From assembly GCF_000382045.1 (NCBI RefSeq), contig NZ_KB907458.1:186001-250000 (forward strand): 64,000 nt of DNA, in the 5' to 3' direction. The position numbers and the translations under genes were made by a program. The notes below the pieces were generated by a model. It saw only the letters and a program-made list of their open reading frames with translations. It had not been told where the DNA came from and did no database searches. Origin of the DNA: Variovorax atrisoli 110B. Its GTDB lineage: Bacteria > Pseudomonadota > Gammaproteobacteria > Burkholderiales > Burkholderiaceae_C. Shown piece after piece: positions 8,715-16,561 of this stretch (positions within the stretch are counted from its first letter, which is position 1; each line of letters begins with the position of its first letter).

Positions 8715-9137
8715 ATGCTGGTCCGACTCCTCTACGCCAGCCGCGCCGTCGACACCAGCCCCGAGGCCATCGAGTCGATCCTGACGCAATCGCGCTCCCA
8801 CAACACCGCCTGCGGCATCACCGGCATCCTCTGCTACGGTGCGGGCACCTTCCTGCAGGCCATCGAAGGCGGCCGCATGGCCATCTCCGAGCTCTACGGC
8901 CACATCCAGCGCGATCCGCGCCACAAGGACGTGGTGCTGCTGCACTACGAAGAGATCTCCGAGCGCCGCTTCGGCGGCTGGACGATGGGGCAGGTCAACC
9001 TGTCGAAGCTCAACGCATCGACGCTGCTGAAGTACTCCGAGAAGCCCGAGCTCAACCCCTATGCGGTGTCGGGCAAGGTCTCGCTGGCGCTGCTGGAAGA
9101 GCTGATGGCCACCGCAGCCATCGTCGGCCGCCACTGA
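8715..9137 (+). CDS. BLUF-domain blue-light photoreceptor (single domain)
   Basis: 140 residues, essentially one BLUF domain (about 2-95) plus a 45-residue tail. The flavin-contact residues are all present: Tyr7 (LLYAS), Asn30 (SHNTACGITG), Gln48 (FLQAIEG) and Trp89/Met91 (FGGWTMG). Short BLUF proteins bind FAD and undergo Tyr-Gln hydrogen-bond rearrangement in blue light, then act by contacting partner proteins. No output domain is present. The 3-bp gap to folE suggests translation from the same message. A flavin cofactor next to the GTP-consuming pterin pathway is suggestive, but the partner is unknown. Confidence 0.92.
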   Translation: MLVRLLYASRAVDTSPEAIESILTQSRSHNTACGITGILCYGAGTFLQAIEGGRMAISELYGHIQRDPRHKDVVLLHYEEISERRFGGWTMGQVNLSKLNASTLLKYSEKPELNPYAVSGKVSLALLEELMATAAIVGRH

Positions 9138-9236
9138 AAGTGGTGGCCCCCACGCTCGGCACTTCGTGTCCTCGCTGCCCCCCGAGGGGGCCGCTCGCGC
9201 CTTGGGGCGGCCCGGCGGCGCCCGGTCTTGCATAGC
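9138..9236 (+). repeat. Intergenic hairpin repeat, divergent variant
   Basis: Between the BLUF gene and the EamA gene is a GC-rich element with the same CACTTCGTGTC core as the other copies, followed by a different hairpin (CCCCCCGAGGGGG, 9179-9191) and GGGGCGGCCCGGCGGCGC. It begins right after a stop codon like the other copies, so it is probably a second subtype of the same family. Confidence 0.55.
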
Positions 9237-9241
9237 TCGAG

Positions 9242-10123
9242 GTGCCACTCTCCGCATTCGCCCTGATCCTGCTCGCCGGGATCATCCACGCCAGCTGGAA
9301 CATCGCCGCCAAGAAGGCGAACGGCGACGCGCGCTTCAGCTTCCAGGCGAGCGTGTTCAACATGGTCATCTGGGCGCCGGTGGGCATCGTGCTGGGCTGG
9401 AACGTGGTGCCTGGGTGGGGGCGGGCGGAGTGGGGCTTCGTCGTGCTCAGCGGTGTGCTGCACGTCTTCTATTTCATCGTGCTGCTGCGCGGCTACCGCA
9501 AGTCGGACCTCACGGTGGTCTACCCGCTGGCGCGCGGCTCGGGGCCGCTGCTTTCGTCGCTGGTGGCGGTGCTATTCCTGGGCGAGAAGATCAGCCTCGT
9601 CGGCGTGGCCGGCATCCTGGGCGTGGTGGCTGGCGTGTTCCTCATCGCCGGCGGCCCGCGCCTGTGGCAGAAGGCGCACGACCCGGCGCAGCGCGCGCGG
9701 GTGCACAAGGGCATGCGCTACGGCGTGCTGACCGGCGCCTTCATCGCGGCCTACACGGTGGCCGACAGCTACGCGGTCAAGTTCCTTGCGATGTCGCCGA
9801 TCCTGCTCGACTACATGGGCAACCTCGTGCGCATCGTCCTGCTGATGCCCGCCGCGCTGCAGGACCGCGCGACCACCGTGCGCATGTGGCGCGAGCAGTG
9901 GAAATACGCGCTGCTGGTGGCGGCGATCAGCCCCGTGTCGTACGTGCTCGTGCTCTACGCGGTGCAGCAGGCGCCGATCTCGCACGTGGCGCCAGCGCGC
10001 GAGGTGTCGATGCTCTTCGCTGCACTGATCGGCGGCCACCTGCTGCGCGAGGGCGACCGGCTGCTTCGATTGATGGGCGCGACGCTCATCGCCGCCGGCG
10101 TGGTGGCGCTCGCGATGGGCTGA
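9242..10123 (+). CDS. EamA/DMT-family transporter
   Basis: 293 residues with ten predicted hydrophobic helices arranged as two EamA repeats (about 1-140 and 155-293); the early segment GIIHASWNIAAKKANGD is typical of the family. The start is GTG 9242. Drug/metabolite transporters of this type usually export small metabolites or amino acids across the inner membrane; the substrate cannot be predicted. The downstream DUF429 gene begins 4 bp after its stop, so the pair is likely coupled. Confidence 0.85.
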   Translation: MPLSAFALILLAGIIHASWNIAAKKANGDARFSFQASVFNMVIWAPVGIVLGWNVVPGWGRAEWGFVVLSGVLHVFYFIVLLRGYRKSDLTVVYPLARGSGPLLSSLVAVLFLGEKISLVGVAGILGVVAGVFLIAGGPRLWQKAHDPAQRARVHKGMRYGVLTGAFIAAYTVADSYAVKFLAMSPILLDYMGNLVRIVLLMPAALQDRATTVRMWREQWKYALLVAAISPVSYVLVLYAVQQAPISHVAPAREVSMLFAALIGGHLLREGDRLLRLMGATLIAAGVVALAMG

Positions 10124-10127
10124 GGCC

Positions 10128-10952
10128 GTGCTGCTGTTCGGCTGCGACTTCTCCAGCGCGCCGACGGCACGCAAGCCCATCGTCGTCGCCACCGGCGAGC
10201 TGGGCGGCGCCGACTGCGTCGTGCTCCACGGTCTGCAGCGCTTCTCGACGCTCGACGCATGGGGCGATTGGCTGCGCGCCACGCCGGCGTGGACCGGCGG
10301 CTTCGACTTTCCGTTCAGCCTGCCGCGCGAGCTCGTGGAGCACCTGCGGTGGCCGCTGCAGTGGGAGCCGCTGATGGCCCACTACGCCGGCCTGAGCCGC
10401 GCCGAGATCCGCGAGACCTTCGCCGCCTTCTGCGCAGGGCGGCCGGTGGGCGGCAAGTTCGCGCACCGTGCGGCCGACGGGCCCGCAGGGTCCAGCCCCT
10501 CGATGAAATGGGTCAATCCGCCGGTGGCCTACATGCTCCATGCGGGCGTGCCGCGCCTGCTGGCCGCCGGTGCGCGCATTCCCGGCCTGCATGCCGGCAA
10601 CGGTGCCGAACGCATCGCGCTGGAGGCCTACCCCGGCCTGCTGGCGCGTGAACTCATCGGCCGCCGCAGCTACAAGAGCGACGACCTCGCGAAGCAGACA
10701 CCCGAGCGTCGCGCGGCGCGGGTCGATCTGCTGGCTGCGCTCGAAGCGGGTTCGCCCCGCCTCGGACTGAAGCTGGCCGTCACCGCGCCGCAGCGCGCGG
10801 AACTGCTGGCGGATGCGCGCGGCGACGACATCGACGCGGTGCTGTGTCTTCTGCAGGCCGCCTGGGGCCAGCAGCGCGCCCTGAGCCCCGGCCCGGGCCA
10901 TGGGCTGCCGGAGGACATCGATCCGCTTGAAGGATGGATCGTCAGCGCCTGA
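10128..10952 (+). CDS. DUF429 domain protein (predicted RNase H-like fold)
   Basis: 274 residues from GTG 10128. The N-terminus reads LLFGCDFSSAPTARKP, with an acidic residue early in the first strand as in DUF429 proteins, followed by GGFDFPFSLPRELVEHL and a C-terminal DDIDAVLCLLQAAW with paired Asp residues. DUF429 is predicted to have a ribonuclease H-like fold with acidic active-site residues, but biochemical function is not established. It is probably translated with the EamA gene. Signal peptide and membrane segments are absent. Confidence 0.65.
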   Translation: MLLFGCDFSSAPTARKPIVVATGELGGADCVVLHGLQRFSTLDAWGDWLRATPAWTGGFDFPFSLPRELVEHLRWPLQWEPLMAHYAGLSRAEIRETFAAFCAGRPVGGKFAHRAADGPAGSSPSMKWVNPPVAYMLHAGVPRLLAAGARIPGLHAGNGAERIALEAYPGLLARELIGRRSYKSDDLAKQTPERRAARVDLLAALEAGSPRLGLKLAVTAPQRAELLADARGDDIDAVLCLLQAAWGQQRALSPGPGHGLPEDIDPLEGWIVSA

Positions 10953-11076
10953 GCCTCGTTGTCCTACAGCGCTTCGGGCTCCAGTCGGCATTCGCCGCCA
11001 TCGGGCGGCCCTTAGATTGGCTCCAGTGGGTCATCCCGGCCCACTTTTCAGCATCACTCATCAGGAAGGAAGCGAC

Positions 11077-11274
11077 ATGAACAAGGACCAAGTGGCAGGC
11101 CGCGTCGAGGAAGCCAAGGGCAAGCTGAAGGAAGTCGCCGGCAAGGTCGTCGGCAACGAGAAACTCCAGGGCGAGGGCCTGGCGGACCAGGCCGCCGGCA
11201 AGGTGCAGAAGACCTACGGCGACGTGAAGGAAAAGACCAAGGACGCAATCAAGTCGGGCGCCGACAAGCTGTGA
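11077..11274 (+). CDS. CsbD-family stress protein
   Basis: 65 residues, Lys/Glu/Ala/Gly-rich, with the CsbD pattern MNKDQVAGRVEEAKGKLKE and repeated Gly-Lys helices. A strong Shine-Dalgarno (AGGAAGGA, about 11063-11070) precedes the ATG. CsbD-like proteins (E. coli YjbJ) are abundant, intrinsically disordered proteins induced by osmotic and stationary-phase stress; mechanism is unknown. It opens a run of stress-associated genes on both strands up to about 14.2 kb. Confidence 0.88.
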   Translation: MNKDQVAGRVEEAKGKLKEVAGKVVGNEKLQGEGLADQAAGKVQKTYGDVKEKTKDAIKSGADKL

Positions 11275-11360
11275 TCCGAGCCGCGAAGGCTGCGTGCGCG
11301 CGTCGCATCCAGGCCTTCGCATGCGCTCTTTCCGTTCCGAGAAGCGACAGGAGGATTCCC

Positions 11361-11885
11361 ATGAACACATCGAACATCCAACGCACGGGCCGTGCCCCGT
11401 ACGCCAAGACCCTGACCGCCGTGCTGCTGGCCGGCGCCGCGCTGGCCCTGGCCGGCTGCGACAAGGCCGACAACCGCACCGCCGGCGAGAAGCTCGACGG
11501 CGCGATCGCCAAGACCGAGCAGGCAGCCGACACGGCAGCCGCCAAGACGGGCGAAGCCCTCAAGGACGCCAAGGCCAAGGTCGAGTCGTCCAACACCACC
11601 GCCGAGGTGAAGGAGGGCGCCTCCAACGCCAAGGAAGCGCTCAAGGAAGCAGGCGCCGCCGTGAGCGCGACGATGGACGATGCCGCCATCACGGCCTCCG
11701 TCTCGGCCGGCCTTGCCAAGGACCCGGACCTGAGCGCCATCAAGATCGACGTCGACACCAAGGCCGGCGCCGTGAGCCTGAAGGGCCCCGCTCCCACGGC
11801 TGCTGCCAAGGCACGCGCCGAGGAGATCGCCAAGGGCGTGCAGGGCGTGACCTCGGTGAGCAACCAGCTCGAGGTGAAGGGCTGA
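11361..11885 (+). CDS. BON-domain lipoprotein
   Basis: 174 residues. A basic N-terminus and hydrophobic segment end in a lipobox (LALAGC, Cys33), predicting a lipidated periplasmic protein. Residues 40-115 are an Ala/Lys/Glu-rich helical linker with heptad-like repeats, and about 110-174 form one BON domain (DDAAITASVSAGLAKDPDL through GVTSVSNQLEVKG). BON domains bind phospholipid or peptidoglycan-related surfaces, as in OsmY and DolP. The gene is followed by a clear intrinsic terminator. Confidence 0.88.
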   Translation: MNTSNIQRTGRAPYAKTLTAVLLAGAALALAGCDKADNRTAGEKLDGAIAKTEQAADTAAAKTGEALKDAKAKVESSNTTAEVKEGASNAKEALKEAGAAVSATMDDAAITASVSAGLAKDPDLSAIKIDVDTKAGAVSLKGPAPTAAAKARAEEIAKGVQGVTSVSNQLEVKG

Positions 11886-11910
11886 TCCTTCCCTTCTTTC
11901 CTCGCCAACG

Positions 11911-11938
11911 AAAAAGCCCGGCAGTGCCGGGCTTTTTT
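11911..11938. terminator. Bidirectional intrinsic terminator
   Basis: A5, then GCCCGGC (11916-11922), loop AGT, GCCGGGC (11926-11932), then T6 (11933-11938). The stem is a perfect 7 bp, and the flanking A and T runs let it work on both strands. It sits between the convergent BON lipoprotein and ferritin-like genes. Confidence 0.9.
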
Positions 11939-11986
11939 CTTTTTCATGAGCGGAAAGTCTTCCGCTTGAGGCTCGACCGAGCCGCC

Positions 11987-12556
11987 TCAGTGGCCGAGCC
12001 AGTCCTTCAGCTCGTCGGCGTGCTCTTCCTCGTCGGCCAGGATGCCTTCGAGCATGCGGCGGGTGGTCGGGTCCTTGTCGCCGATGAGCGAGATCATCTG
12101 GCGATACGACTCCACCGCGACGCGCTCGGCGATCAGGTTGGCGCGCACCATCGACTGCAGGTCGGTCGACTCGTCGTACTGGGCGTGGCTGCGCTCCAGG
12201 AGGTGGCCGGGGGCGAAGTCGGGTTCGCCGCCCAGTTGCACGATGCGCTCGGCGATCAGGTCGGCGTGGGCCGATTCCTCGTTGGCGTGCACCAGGAACT
12301 CGTCGGCGATGGCGGGCGACTCGACGCCGTTCGCGGTGAAGTAGTGGCGCTTGTATCGCAGCACGCAGACCAGCTCGGTGGCCAGGGCGTCGTTCAGCAG
12401 CTTCACCACGTCGTCGCGCCAAGGACCGTAGCTCGGGGTCACGGCACCGTCGTCCAGGCTGCTGCGGGCCGCATCCAGGCCGGCCTGGTCGAGCGCCAGG
12501 TGCTGGCGGCCGCCTTCCTTGGCGGAAGCCGAACGGGAAGAAACGTCGTTTTTCAT
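11987..12556 (-). CDS. Ferritin-like di-iron protein (bacterioferritin-type)
   Basis: 189 residues. After a 40-residue polar N-terminus the rest is a four-helix bundle with regularly spaced metal ligands: Glu61 (ALATELV), EESAHAD (Glu and His), AERVAVESY and ADEEEHADEL (Glu and His), the ExxH pairs expected of a di-iron centre. It probably oxidises and stores iron or detoxifies peroxide. The start at 12556 follows AGGACA in the gene's sense and overlaps the stop of the upstream gene (ATGA). It belongs to the minus-strand stress group, so a protective role is likely. Confidence 0.8.
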   Translation of the reverse strand: MKNDVSSRSASAKEGGRQHLALDQAGLDAARSSLDDGAVTPSYGPWRDDVVKLLNDALATELVCVLRYKRHYFTANGVESPAIADEFLVHANEESAHADLIAERIVQLGGEPDFAPGHLLERSHAQYDESTDLQSMVRANLIAERVAVESYRQMISLIGDKDPTTRRMLEGILADEEEHADELKDWLGH

Positions 12557-13152
12557 GGAGTGTCCTTTCGTGGGGGGCGGGGTGAACTTGGGCTCTTGCT
12601 CATCAGCGTGGTGATGAGGTCGGCCACGTCGGATGTCTTCAGTACCGCCGCGAGCACCGCCGTCGCGGAGAGCAGGCGCCACGGCCTGACCAGCACCAGT
12701 AGCGAGCCGGTGGCGGCAGCCACGGCCATCACTTTGACCGGCTCCTTTCGCGCGTAGTGTTCGAGCATCGGCCGCGCCAGCTGGCCGACCGCATGCGCGG
12801 GATGCCTGCGCCACCAGCGCTCCAGCACGCTGCGGCCCACGGCGATCCAGACGTTCTGCGGCTTTCTCCTGCCGCGGCCTGCACCGGCTCCTCGCTGCCC
12901 GCCCGGTTCTGCGTCTGCGGAGCCTTGCGGGTGGCCGGCGTGCAGGCCATCCGGATCGGCCGCTGCATGCGCGTCGTGGTGCGCGTACTCCAGGTCGTCG
13001 TCATGAAGACGGGGACCATCCGTGCGATAGCGCCCGTCGTCGTCGTCTTCGACGCCGCCGTTGAGCTGGCGCACCAGCGCCCTTCGGGAGAGGGCCAGCC
13101 GCTCCTTCGGGGTGAGGTGCTGCCGGAGTTCGCGGTAGTCGTCAGCGGTCAT
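12553..13152 (-). CDS. Hypothetical protein with a His/Asp-rich linker and C-terminal hydrophobic region
   Basis: 199 residues, not assigned to a family. Residues 1-30 look structured (YRELRQHLTPKERLALSRRA), 31-95 are low-complexity and rich in Asp, His, Gly and Ala, and about 140-180 contain two short hydrophobic helices. It overlaps the upstream holin-like gene by 11 bp and the ferritin-like gene by 4 bp, so all three are read in succession. It is probably an accessory membrane-bound protein of the stress group; no function is proposed. Confidence 0.7.
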   Translation of the reverse strand: MTADDYRELRQHLTPKERLALSRRALVRQLNGGVEDDDDGRYRTDGPRLHDDDLEYAHHDAHAAADPDGLHAGHPQGSADAEPGGQRGAGAGRGRRKPQNVWIAVGRSVLERWWRRHPAHAVGQLARPMLEHYARKEPVKVMAVAAATGSLLVLVRPWRLLSATAVLAAVLKTSDVADLITTLMSKSPSSPRPPRKDTP

Positions 13153-13522
13153 GGCGTGCTCCGGCTTCGCGAAGGGCTTGCAGGTCGGCGTCGAGCTGCG
13201 ATCGCAGGTCCTCGAAGGCGTAGGTCACGGTGGGGCGCATCGCGTACCATATGCAGAAGGCCGCGATCACCACGGCCACGCCCGGCACGGCCACCAGCAC
13301 CCAGTGGAAGCTGCCATGCATCACGCCGAGCAGCACCGCCACGCCGATCAGCCCCAGGGCCAGGGTGACGGTGGCGACGGCGAGCACCGCCGCGATGATG
13401 CGTCCGGCAATGCCGCGACCCGCCTGGGAGGACTCCTCCCTGACGAGCGCGGCGTAGTTGGCGAGATGTTCAGCGACGAGATCCGGATGCCCGAGCACCG
13501 TGGAAAAGATGGGATGGAGCAT
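13142..13522 (-). CDS. Phage-holin-like (DUF1469/Holin-X type) membrane protein
   Basis: 126 residues with a short soluble N-terminus, two adjacent transmembrane helices (about 40-66 and 70-92) and a charged amphipathic C-terminus (FEDLRSQLDADLQALREAG). This layout matches the holin-superfamily III/YqjE proteins that usually neighbour DUF883 (YqjD/ElaB) proteins, as here. Despite the name, such proteins are chromosomal and envelope-stress related rather than lytic. It heads the overlapping trio with the hypothetical and ferritin-like genes. Confidence 0.75.
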   Translation of the reverse strand: MLHPIFSTVLGHPDLVAEHLANYAALVREESSQAGRGIAGRIIAAVLAVATVTLALGLIGVAVLLGVMHGSFHWVLVAVPGVAVVIAAFCIWYAMRPTVTYAFEDLRSQLDADLQALREAGARHDR

Positions 13523-13561
13523 GGTGCCGGAATCGATCGATGACAGACGCCTTCAGGTTGA

Positions 13562-13939
13562 TCAGTAGTCGTCCCGGCTGCGGCGGCTTGCCAGCACGAT
13601 CAGCGCGGTGATGGCTGCACCGGCGGCAGCGGCCAGGAGCACCGAGCGCACGGGCTGGTCCGAGATGTATCGGCCGGTGACGTCGGCGGCCTGCTCCAGG
13701 CGGCGCTGTGCGCGGGCGCTGGTGGTGGAGGCGGCATCGAGGCCGCGCTGCACCGCCTGCTGCACGCGGGCAGCCAGCTGTTCGACGGCCGGCTCCGAAT
13801 CGCGCCGCAGGTCACGGACCTTCTCGCCCGCCGCATTCACCGCGTTCTGTGCGTAGGCGCGGGTCGTCTCGACCGCGTCACGTGCGGTCTGGCGCGCTTC
13901 GTCGGCGAGTTGCGAGGGGGTCTTCGTCGTCGTGTTCAT
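13562..13939 (-). CDS. DUF883 (ElaB/YqjD-type) membrane-anchored protein
   Basis: 125 residues: a long Ala/Arg/Glu-rich amphipathic helix (about 10-95) followed by a C-terminal transmembrane anchor (VLLAAAAGAAITALIVLAS) and a basic tail. ElaB and YqjD are inner-membrane proteins induced in stationary phase under RpoS that tether ribosomes to the membrane. A good Shine-Dalgarno (GGAAAGGA in the sense of the gene) precedes ATG 13939. It lies 39 bp upstream of the holin-like gene, the order seen in yqjD-yqjE. Confidence 0.82.
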   Translation of the reverse strand: MNTTTKTPSQLADEARQTARDAVETTRAYAQNAVNAAGEKVRDLRRDSEPAVEQLAARVQQAVQRGLDAASTTSARAQRRLEQAADVTGRYISDQPVRSVLLAAAAGAAITALIVLASRRSRDDY

Positions 13940-13993
13940 GTGAAAGTCCTTTCCGGAAAAGTGAAATGCGCAAGCCTGTTGATCGTAACGACG

Positions 13994-14158
13994 CTACTTG
14001 CGTCGTAGCAAGCCGGCAAGGAAGCTCGCGAGCGCGAGGATCACGAAGATCACGAAGAGGATCTTGGCGATGCCCACGGCGCTCGCCGCGATGCCGCCGA
14101 ACCCGAAGAGGGCAGCGATCAGGGCGATGACCAGAAACACCACGGCGTAATGCAGCAT
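13994..14158 (-). CDS. DUF1328 (YtjA-like) small membrane protein
   Basis: 54 residues, almost wholly hydrophobic: two transmembrane helices with a Gly-rich turn (ALFGFGGIAASAVGIAKILFVIF) and a basic end (LLRRK). This is the DUF1328 pattern. Small proteins of this type are widespread in proteobacteria and often appear with stress genes; function is unknown. The 216 bases upstream to the kinase gene contain no other gene that I can support. Confidence 0.85.
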   Translation of the reverse strand: MLHYAVVFLVIALIAALFGFGGIAASAVGIAKILFVIFVILALASFLAGLLRRK

Positions 14159-14374
14159 GTGGAACTCCTTCGAGACTTGGCTCGTGTCTTGAAAACATCG
14201 CATCGGCAGTCCCGGAAGGGAAGTACCGATGCCATGGATGCAACCTTAAGTGGAGGCTCGTTGCAGACCTGTCAGCGGCCGGGGTTGGGGTGCGTAGGAG
14301 ATGGCCGAGTGGTCTTGCGGCGGCGTGTGAAGGAATGCCCGCGGCCTCGTGGCAGGCCGGGGCCCTTCGTCGTC

Positions 14375-15718
14375 TCAGGCCGCCTTGACGATCGGCAGCA
14401 TGGCGCTCAGCCGGGTGCCCTTGCCCGGTGCCGAAGACACCGTGAGCCGCCCGCGCGCGGCTTCCACGCGGTGCCGCATGCCCGCGAGGCCGTGGGTGGA
14501 AGGGCGCACGCGCTGGGTGTCGAAGCCCTTGCCGTTGTCGGCCACCTCCACCACCACGTGGTTGTCGTAGTTCTTCAGGACGATGGTGGCTTCGGTGGCC
14601 TCGGCGTACTTGCCGATATTGGTGAGGCTCTCCTGCACCATCCGGTAGATGGTGAGCTGGTGCGACTCGTCCATGGTCACCGGCTCGAGCACCATTTCCA
14701 CCTGCAGGCCCGAGCGCTCGCCGAACTCGCGCCCCAGGATCTCCAGCGACGCGACCAGCCCCAGGTTGGACAGCGACGAGGGCCGCAGGTCCTCGATGAT
14801 CCGGCGCTTGAGCGCGATGCCGCTGTTGAGCAGCTCGGTCAGATGCTGCAGCCGCTGGATCGCGTCGGGCGCGTCCGCCAGCCGCGACTTTAGCCGGGCC
14901 ACGTCGAGCTTGGCGGCGGTGAGCAGCGAGCCCAGCTCGTCGTGCAGTTCGCGCGCGAGGAAGCCGCGCTCGGTCTCGCGCACGTCCTGCAGGTGGGTGG
15001 CCAGTTCGGCCAGCGATGCGGTGCGCTCGCGCACCTCGTCCTCCAGGGCGTTGCGCTCGCGCTGCAGTGCCAGCTGCTGGCGCTCGCCGATGGAGCGCAG
15101 CACATGCGTCTGGCGCAGGTACAGGAAGAAGGCCAGCAGCGCGGCCAGCGCCACGATGGACGTGCCGATGCGCGCCAGCTTCAGCGACTGCAGCACCTGC
15201 GCCTGGCTCTGCTGCAAGGTGCCGTTGCTGAGCTTCACCAGGTCGCCCGCGGCGGCGCGGATGGCTTCCATCTCCTCCTTGCCCACGTCGGTGGTGATGA
15301 CGAACTTCCAGGCGTCTTCCTTGCCGTCCTGGCGCAGGCGCACGCTCATGTCCATCTCGGCGATCTTGCGCAGCACGTGCTTCGACAGCTCCGTCAGCCG
15401 GGCAAGCTCGGCCGGCCGGTCGGCGTAGAGGCGGCGCAGGGTGCCCAGGTGGCCGTCGACCTGCTTGACCGCGTCGTCGTAGGGCTTTCGGTAGCTCGCC
15501 TCGCCGGTCAGCAGGTAGCCTCTCTGTCCGGTTTCGGCGTCAAGCATGTTCTGCAGGAGCTGGTTGAGCGTGCCGCGCACCTGCTGCGCTTCGTCGATGT
15601 CGGCGAGCGCGCGGGTGGACTGCCGGTAACCGGCCTCGTTGATACCGACGAGGGCCAGGGCGGCCAGCGCCGCGAGCAGCAGGCTCACGGCCATTTTTGG
15701 TGGGGCTAACCAGTGCAT
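14375..15718 (-). CDS. CHASE3-domain sensor histidine kinase (NarX/DegS-type HisKA_3)
   Basis: 447 residues. TM1 (about 9-27), an extracytoplasmic CHASE3 sensor (about 30-180, with the motif DAETGQRGYLLTG), TM2 (about 185-201), a coiled coil (205-245), a HisKA_3 dimerisation domain with the phospho-acceptor His259 (RELHDELGS) and a C-terminal HATPase with ADNGKGFD and HGLAGMRHR. This is the kinase class that pairs with NarL-type regulators, and one lies divergently 107 bp away. The start at 15718 avoids a longer extension into the regulatory region. The signal is unknown. Confidence 0.92.
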   Translation of the reverse strand: MHWLAPPKMAVSLLLAALAALALVGINEAGYRQSTRALADIDEAQQVRGTLNQLLQNMLDAETGQRGYLLTGEASYRKPYDDAVKQVDGHLGTLRRLYADRPAELARLTELSKHVLRKIAEMDMSVRLRQDGKEDAWKFVITTDVGKEEMEAIRAAAGDLVKLSNGTLQQSQAQVLQSLKLARIGTSIVALAALLAFFLYLRQTHVLRSIGERQQLALQRERNALEDEVRERTASLAELATHLQDVRETERGFLARELHDELGSLLTAAKLDVARLKSRLADAPDAIQRLQHLTELLNSGIALKRRIIEDLRPSSLSNLGLVASLEILGREFGERSGLQVEMVLEPVTMDESHQLTIYRMVQESLTNIGKYAEATEATIVLKNYDNHVVVEVADNGKGFDTQRVRPSTHGLAGMRHRVEAARGRLTVSSAPGKGTRLSAMLPIVKAA

Positions 15719-15782
15719 GAAACTTTCAAGGCTGCTTGTGGCGCAAGTTCGTGAATAATTGACAACAATCAGGGACCTGGCA

Positions 15783-15807
15783 TGTTGCGACCCTCGCCTG
15801 CGCAACA
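15783..15807. promoter_or_regulatory. Inverted repeat in the kinase/regulator divergent promoter region
   Basis: TGTTGCG (15783-15789) and CGCAACA (15801-15807) form a perfect 7-bp inverted repeat with an 11-bp spacer. It lies 18 bp before the response regulator start and 65 bp before the kinase start on the other strand. Its placement suits a dimeric NarL-type regulator binding its own promoter; that is inferred from position only. Confidence 0.45.
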
Positions 15808-15825
15808 CAACGACGAAAGTAACAG

Positions 15826-16458
15826 ATGATCAAAATCGGAATTGTGGACGACCACGCCATCGTGCGATCGGGCCTCCGGCAGTTCTTCTCCGAGCACGTG
15901 GACCTGCGCGTGGCGGGCGAGGCTGCCAGCGGCCGTGAAGCCATCGAACTGGTGCGCACCACGGAGCTGGACGTGCTGGTCATGGACCTTTCGATGCCCG
16001 GACAGAGCGGTATCGATGCGCTCGCCATGATCCGCGCCAAGGCGCCGGACGTCGGCATCCTGATCCTGAGCGGCTACCCCGAGGAGCACTACGCGATGAA
16101 CCTGATCCGTCAGGGCGCGAGCGGCTACCTCAACAAGGAATGCGATCCCATCGAGATCGTCAACGCAATCCGCACCATCGCCCTGGGCCGGCGCTACATC
16201 ACCCCCGCGGTGGCCGAACTGCTGGCCCGCCAGCTCGACCGCAAGGACGACGCCGCGCCGCACGAGCAGCTCTCCGAGCGCGAATTCCAGGTGTTCCTCA
16301 AGCTCGCCAAGGGCGAGACGGCCGGCGACATCGCCAAGACGCTGTCGCTGTCGGTCAAGACCGTGAGCACCTACCGCACGCGCCTGATGGAGAAGATGAA
16401 CCTCTCCTCCAACAGCGACCTCACCTACTACGCGCTGAAGAACAAGCTCATCGATTGA
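15826..16458 (+). CDS. NarL/FixJ-family response regulator
   Basis: 210 residues: receiver domain (about 1-120) with acidic pair Asp8/Asp9, phospho-acceptor Asp54 (VMDLSMPG) and Lys104, then a LuxR-type helix-turn-helix (about 145-205; LSEREFQVFLKLAKGE and SVKTVSTYRTRLMEKM). It should be phosphorylated by the divergent CHASE3 kinase and bind DNA as a dimer. Its regulon is not visible, but the stress genes at 11-14 kb and its own divergent promoter are the nearest candidates. Confidence 0.93.
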   Translation: MIKIGIVDDHAIVRSGLRQFFSEHVDLRVAGEAASGREAIELVRTTELDVLVMDLSMPGQSGIDALAMIRAKAPDVGILILSGYPEEHYAMNLIRQGASGYLNKECDPIEIVNAIRTIALGRRYITPAVAELLARQLDRKDDAAPHEQLSEREFQVFLKLAKGETAGDIAKTLSLSVKTVSTYRTRLMEKMNLSSNSDLTYYALKNKLID

Positions 16459-16561
16459 GATCGGCCGTGGGGCGGGGAAGGGGGCCGGGGCGATTTCCTC
16501 TTCCGGTCTTTCCTGCGCTCCTTCTTCCAGTCTTTCTTCGTCCACGTCGTCTTTTCTTTCC

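Noticed and set aside
13142..13522. Prophage holin
   Set aside because: No phage genes nearby; the neighbours are stress-related DUF883 and ferritin-like genes, matching the chromosomal yqjDE type.
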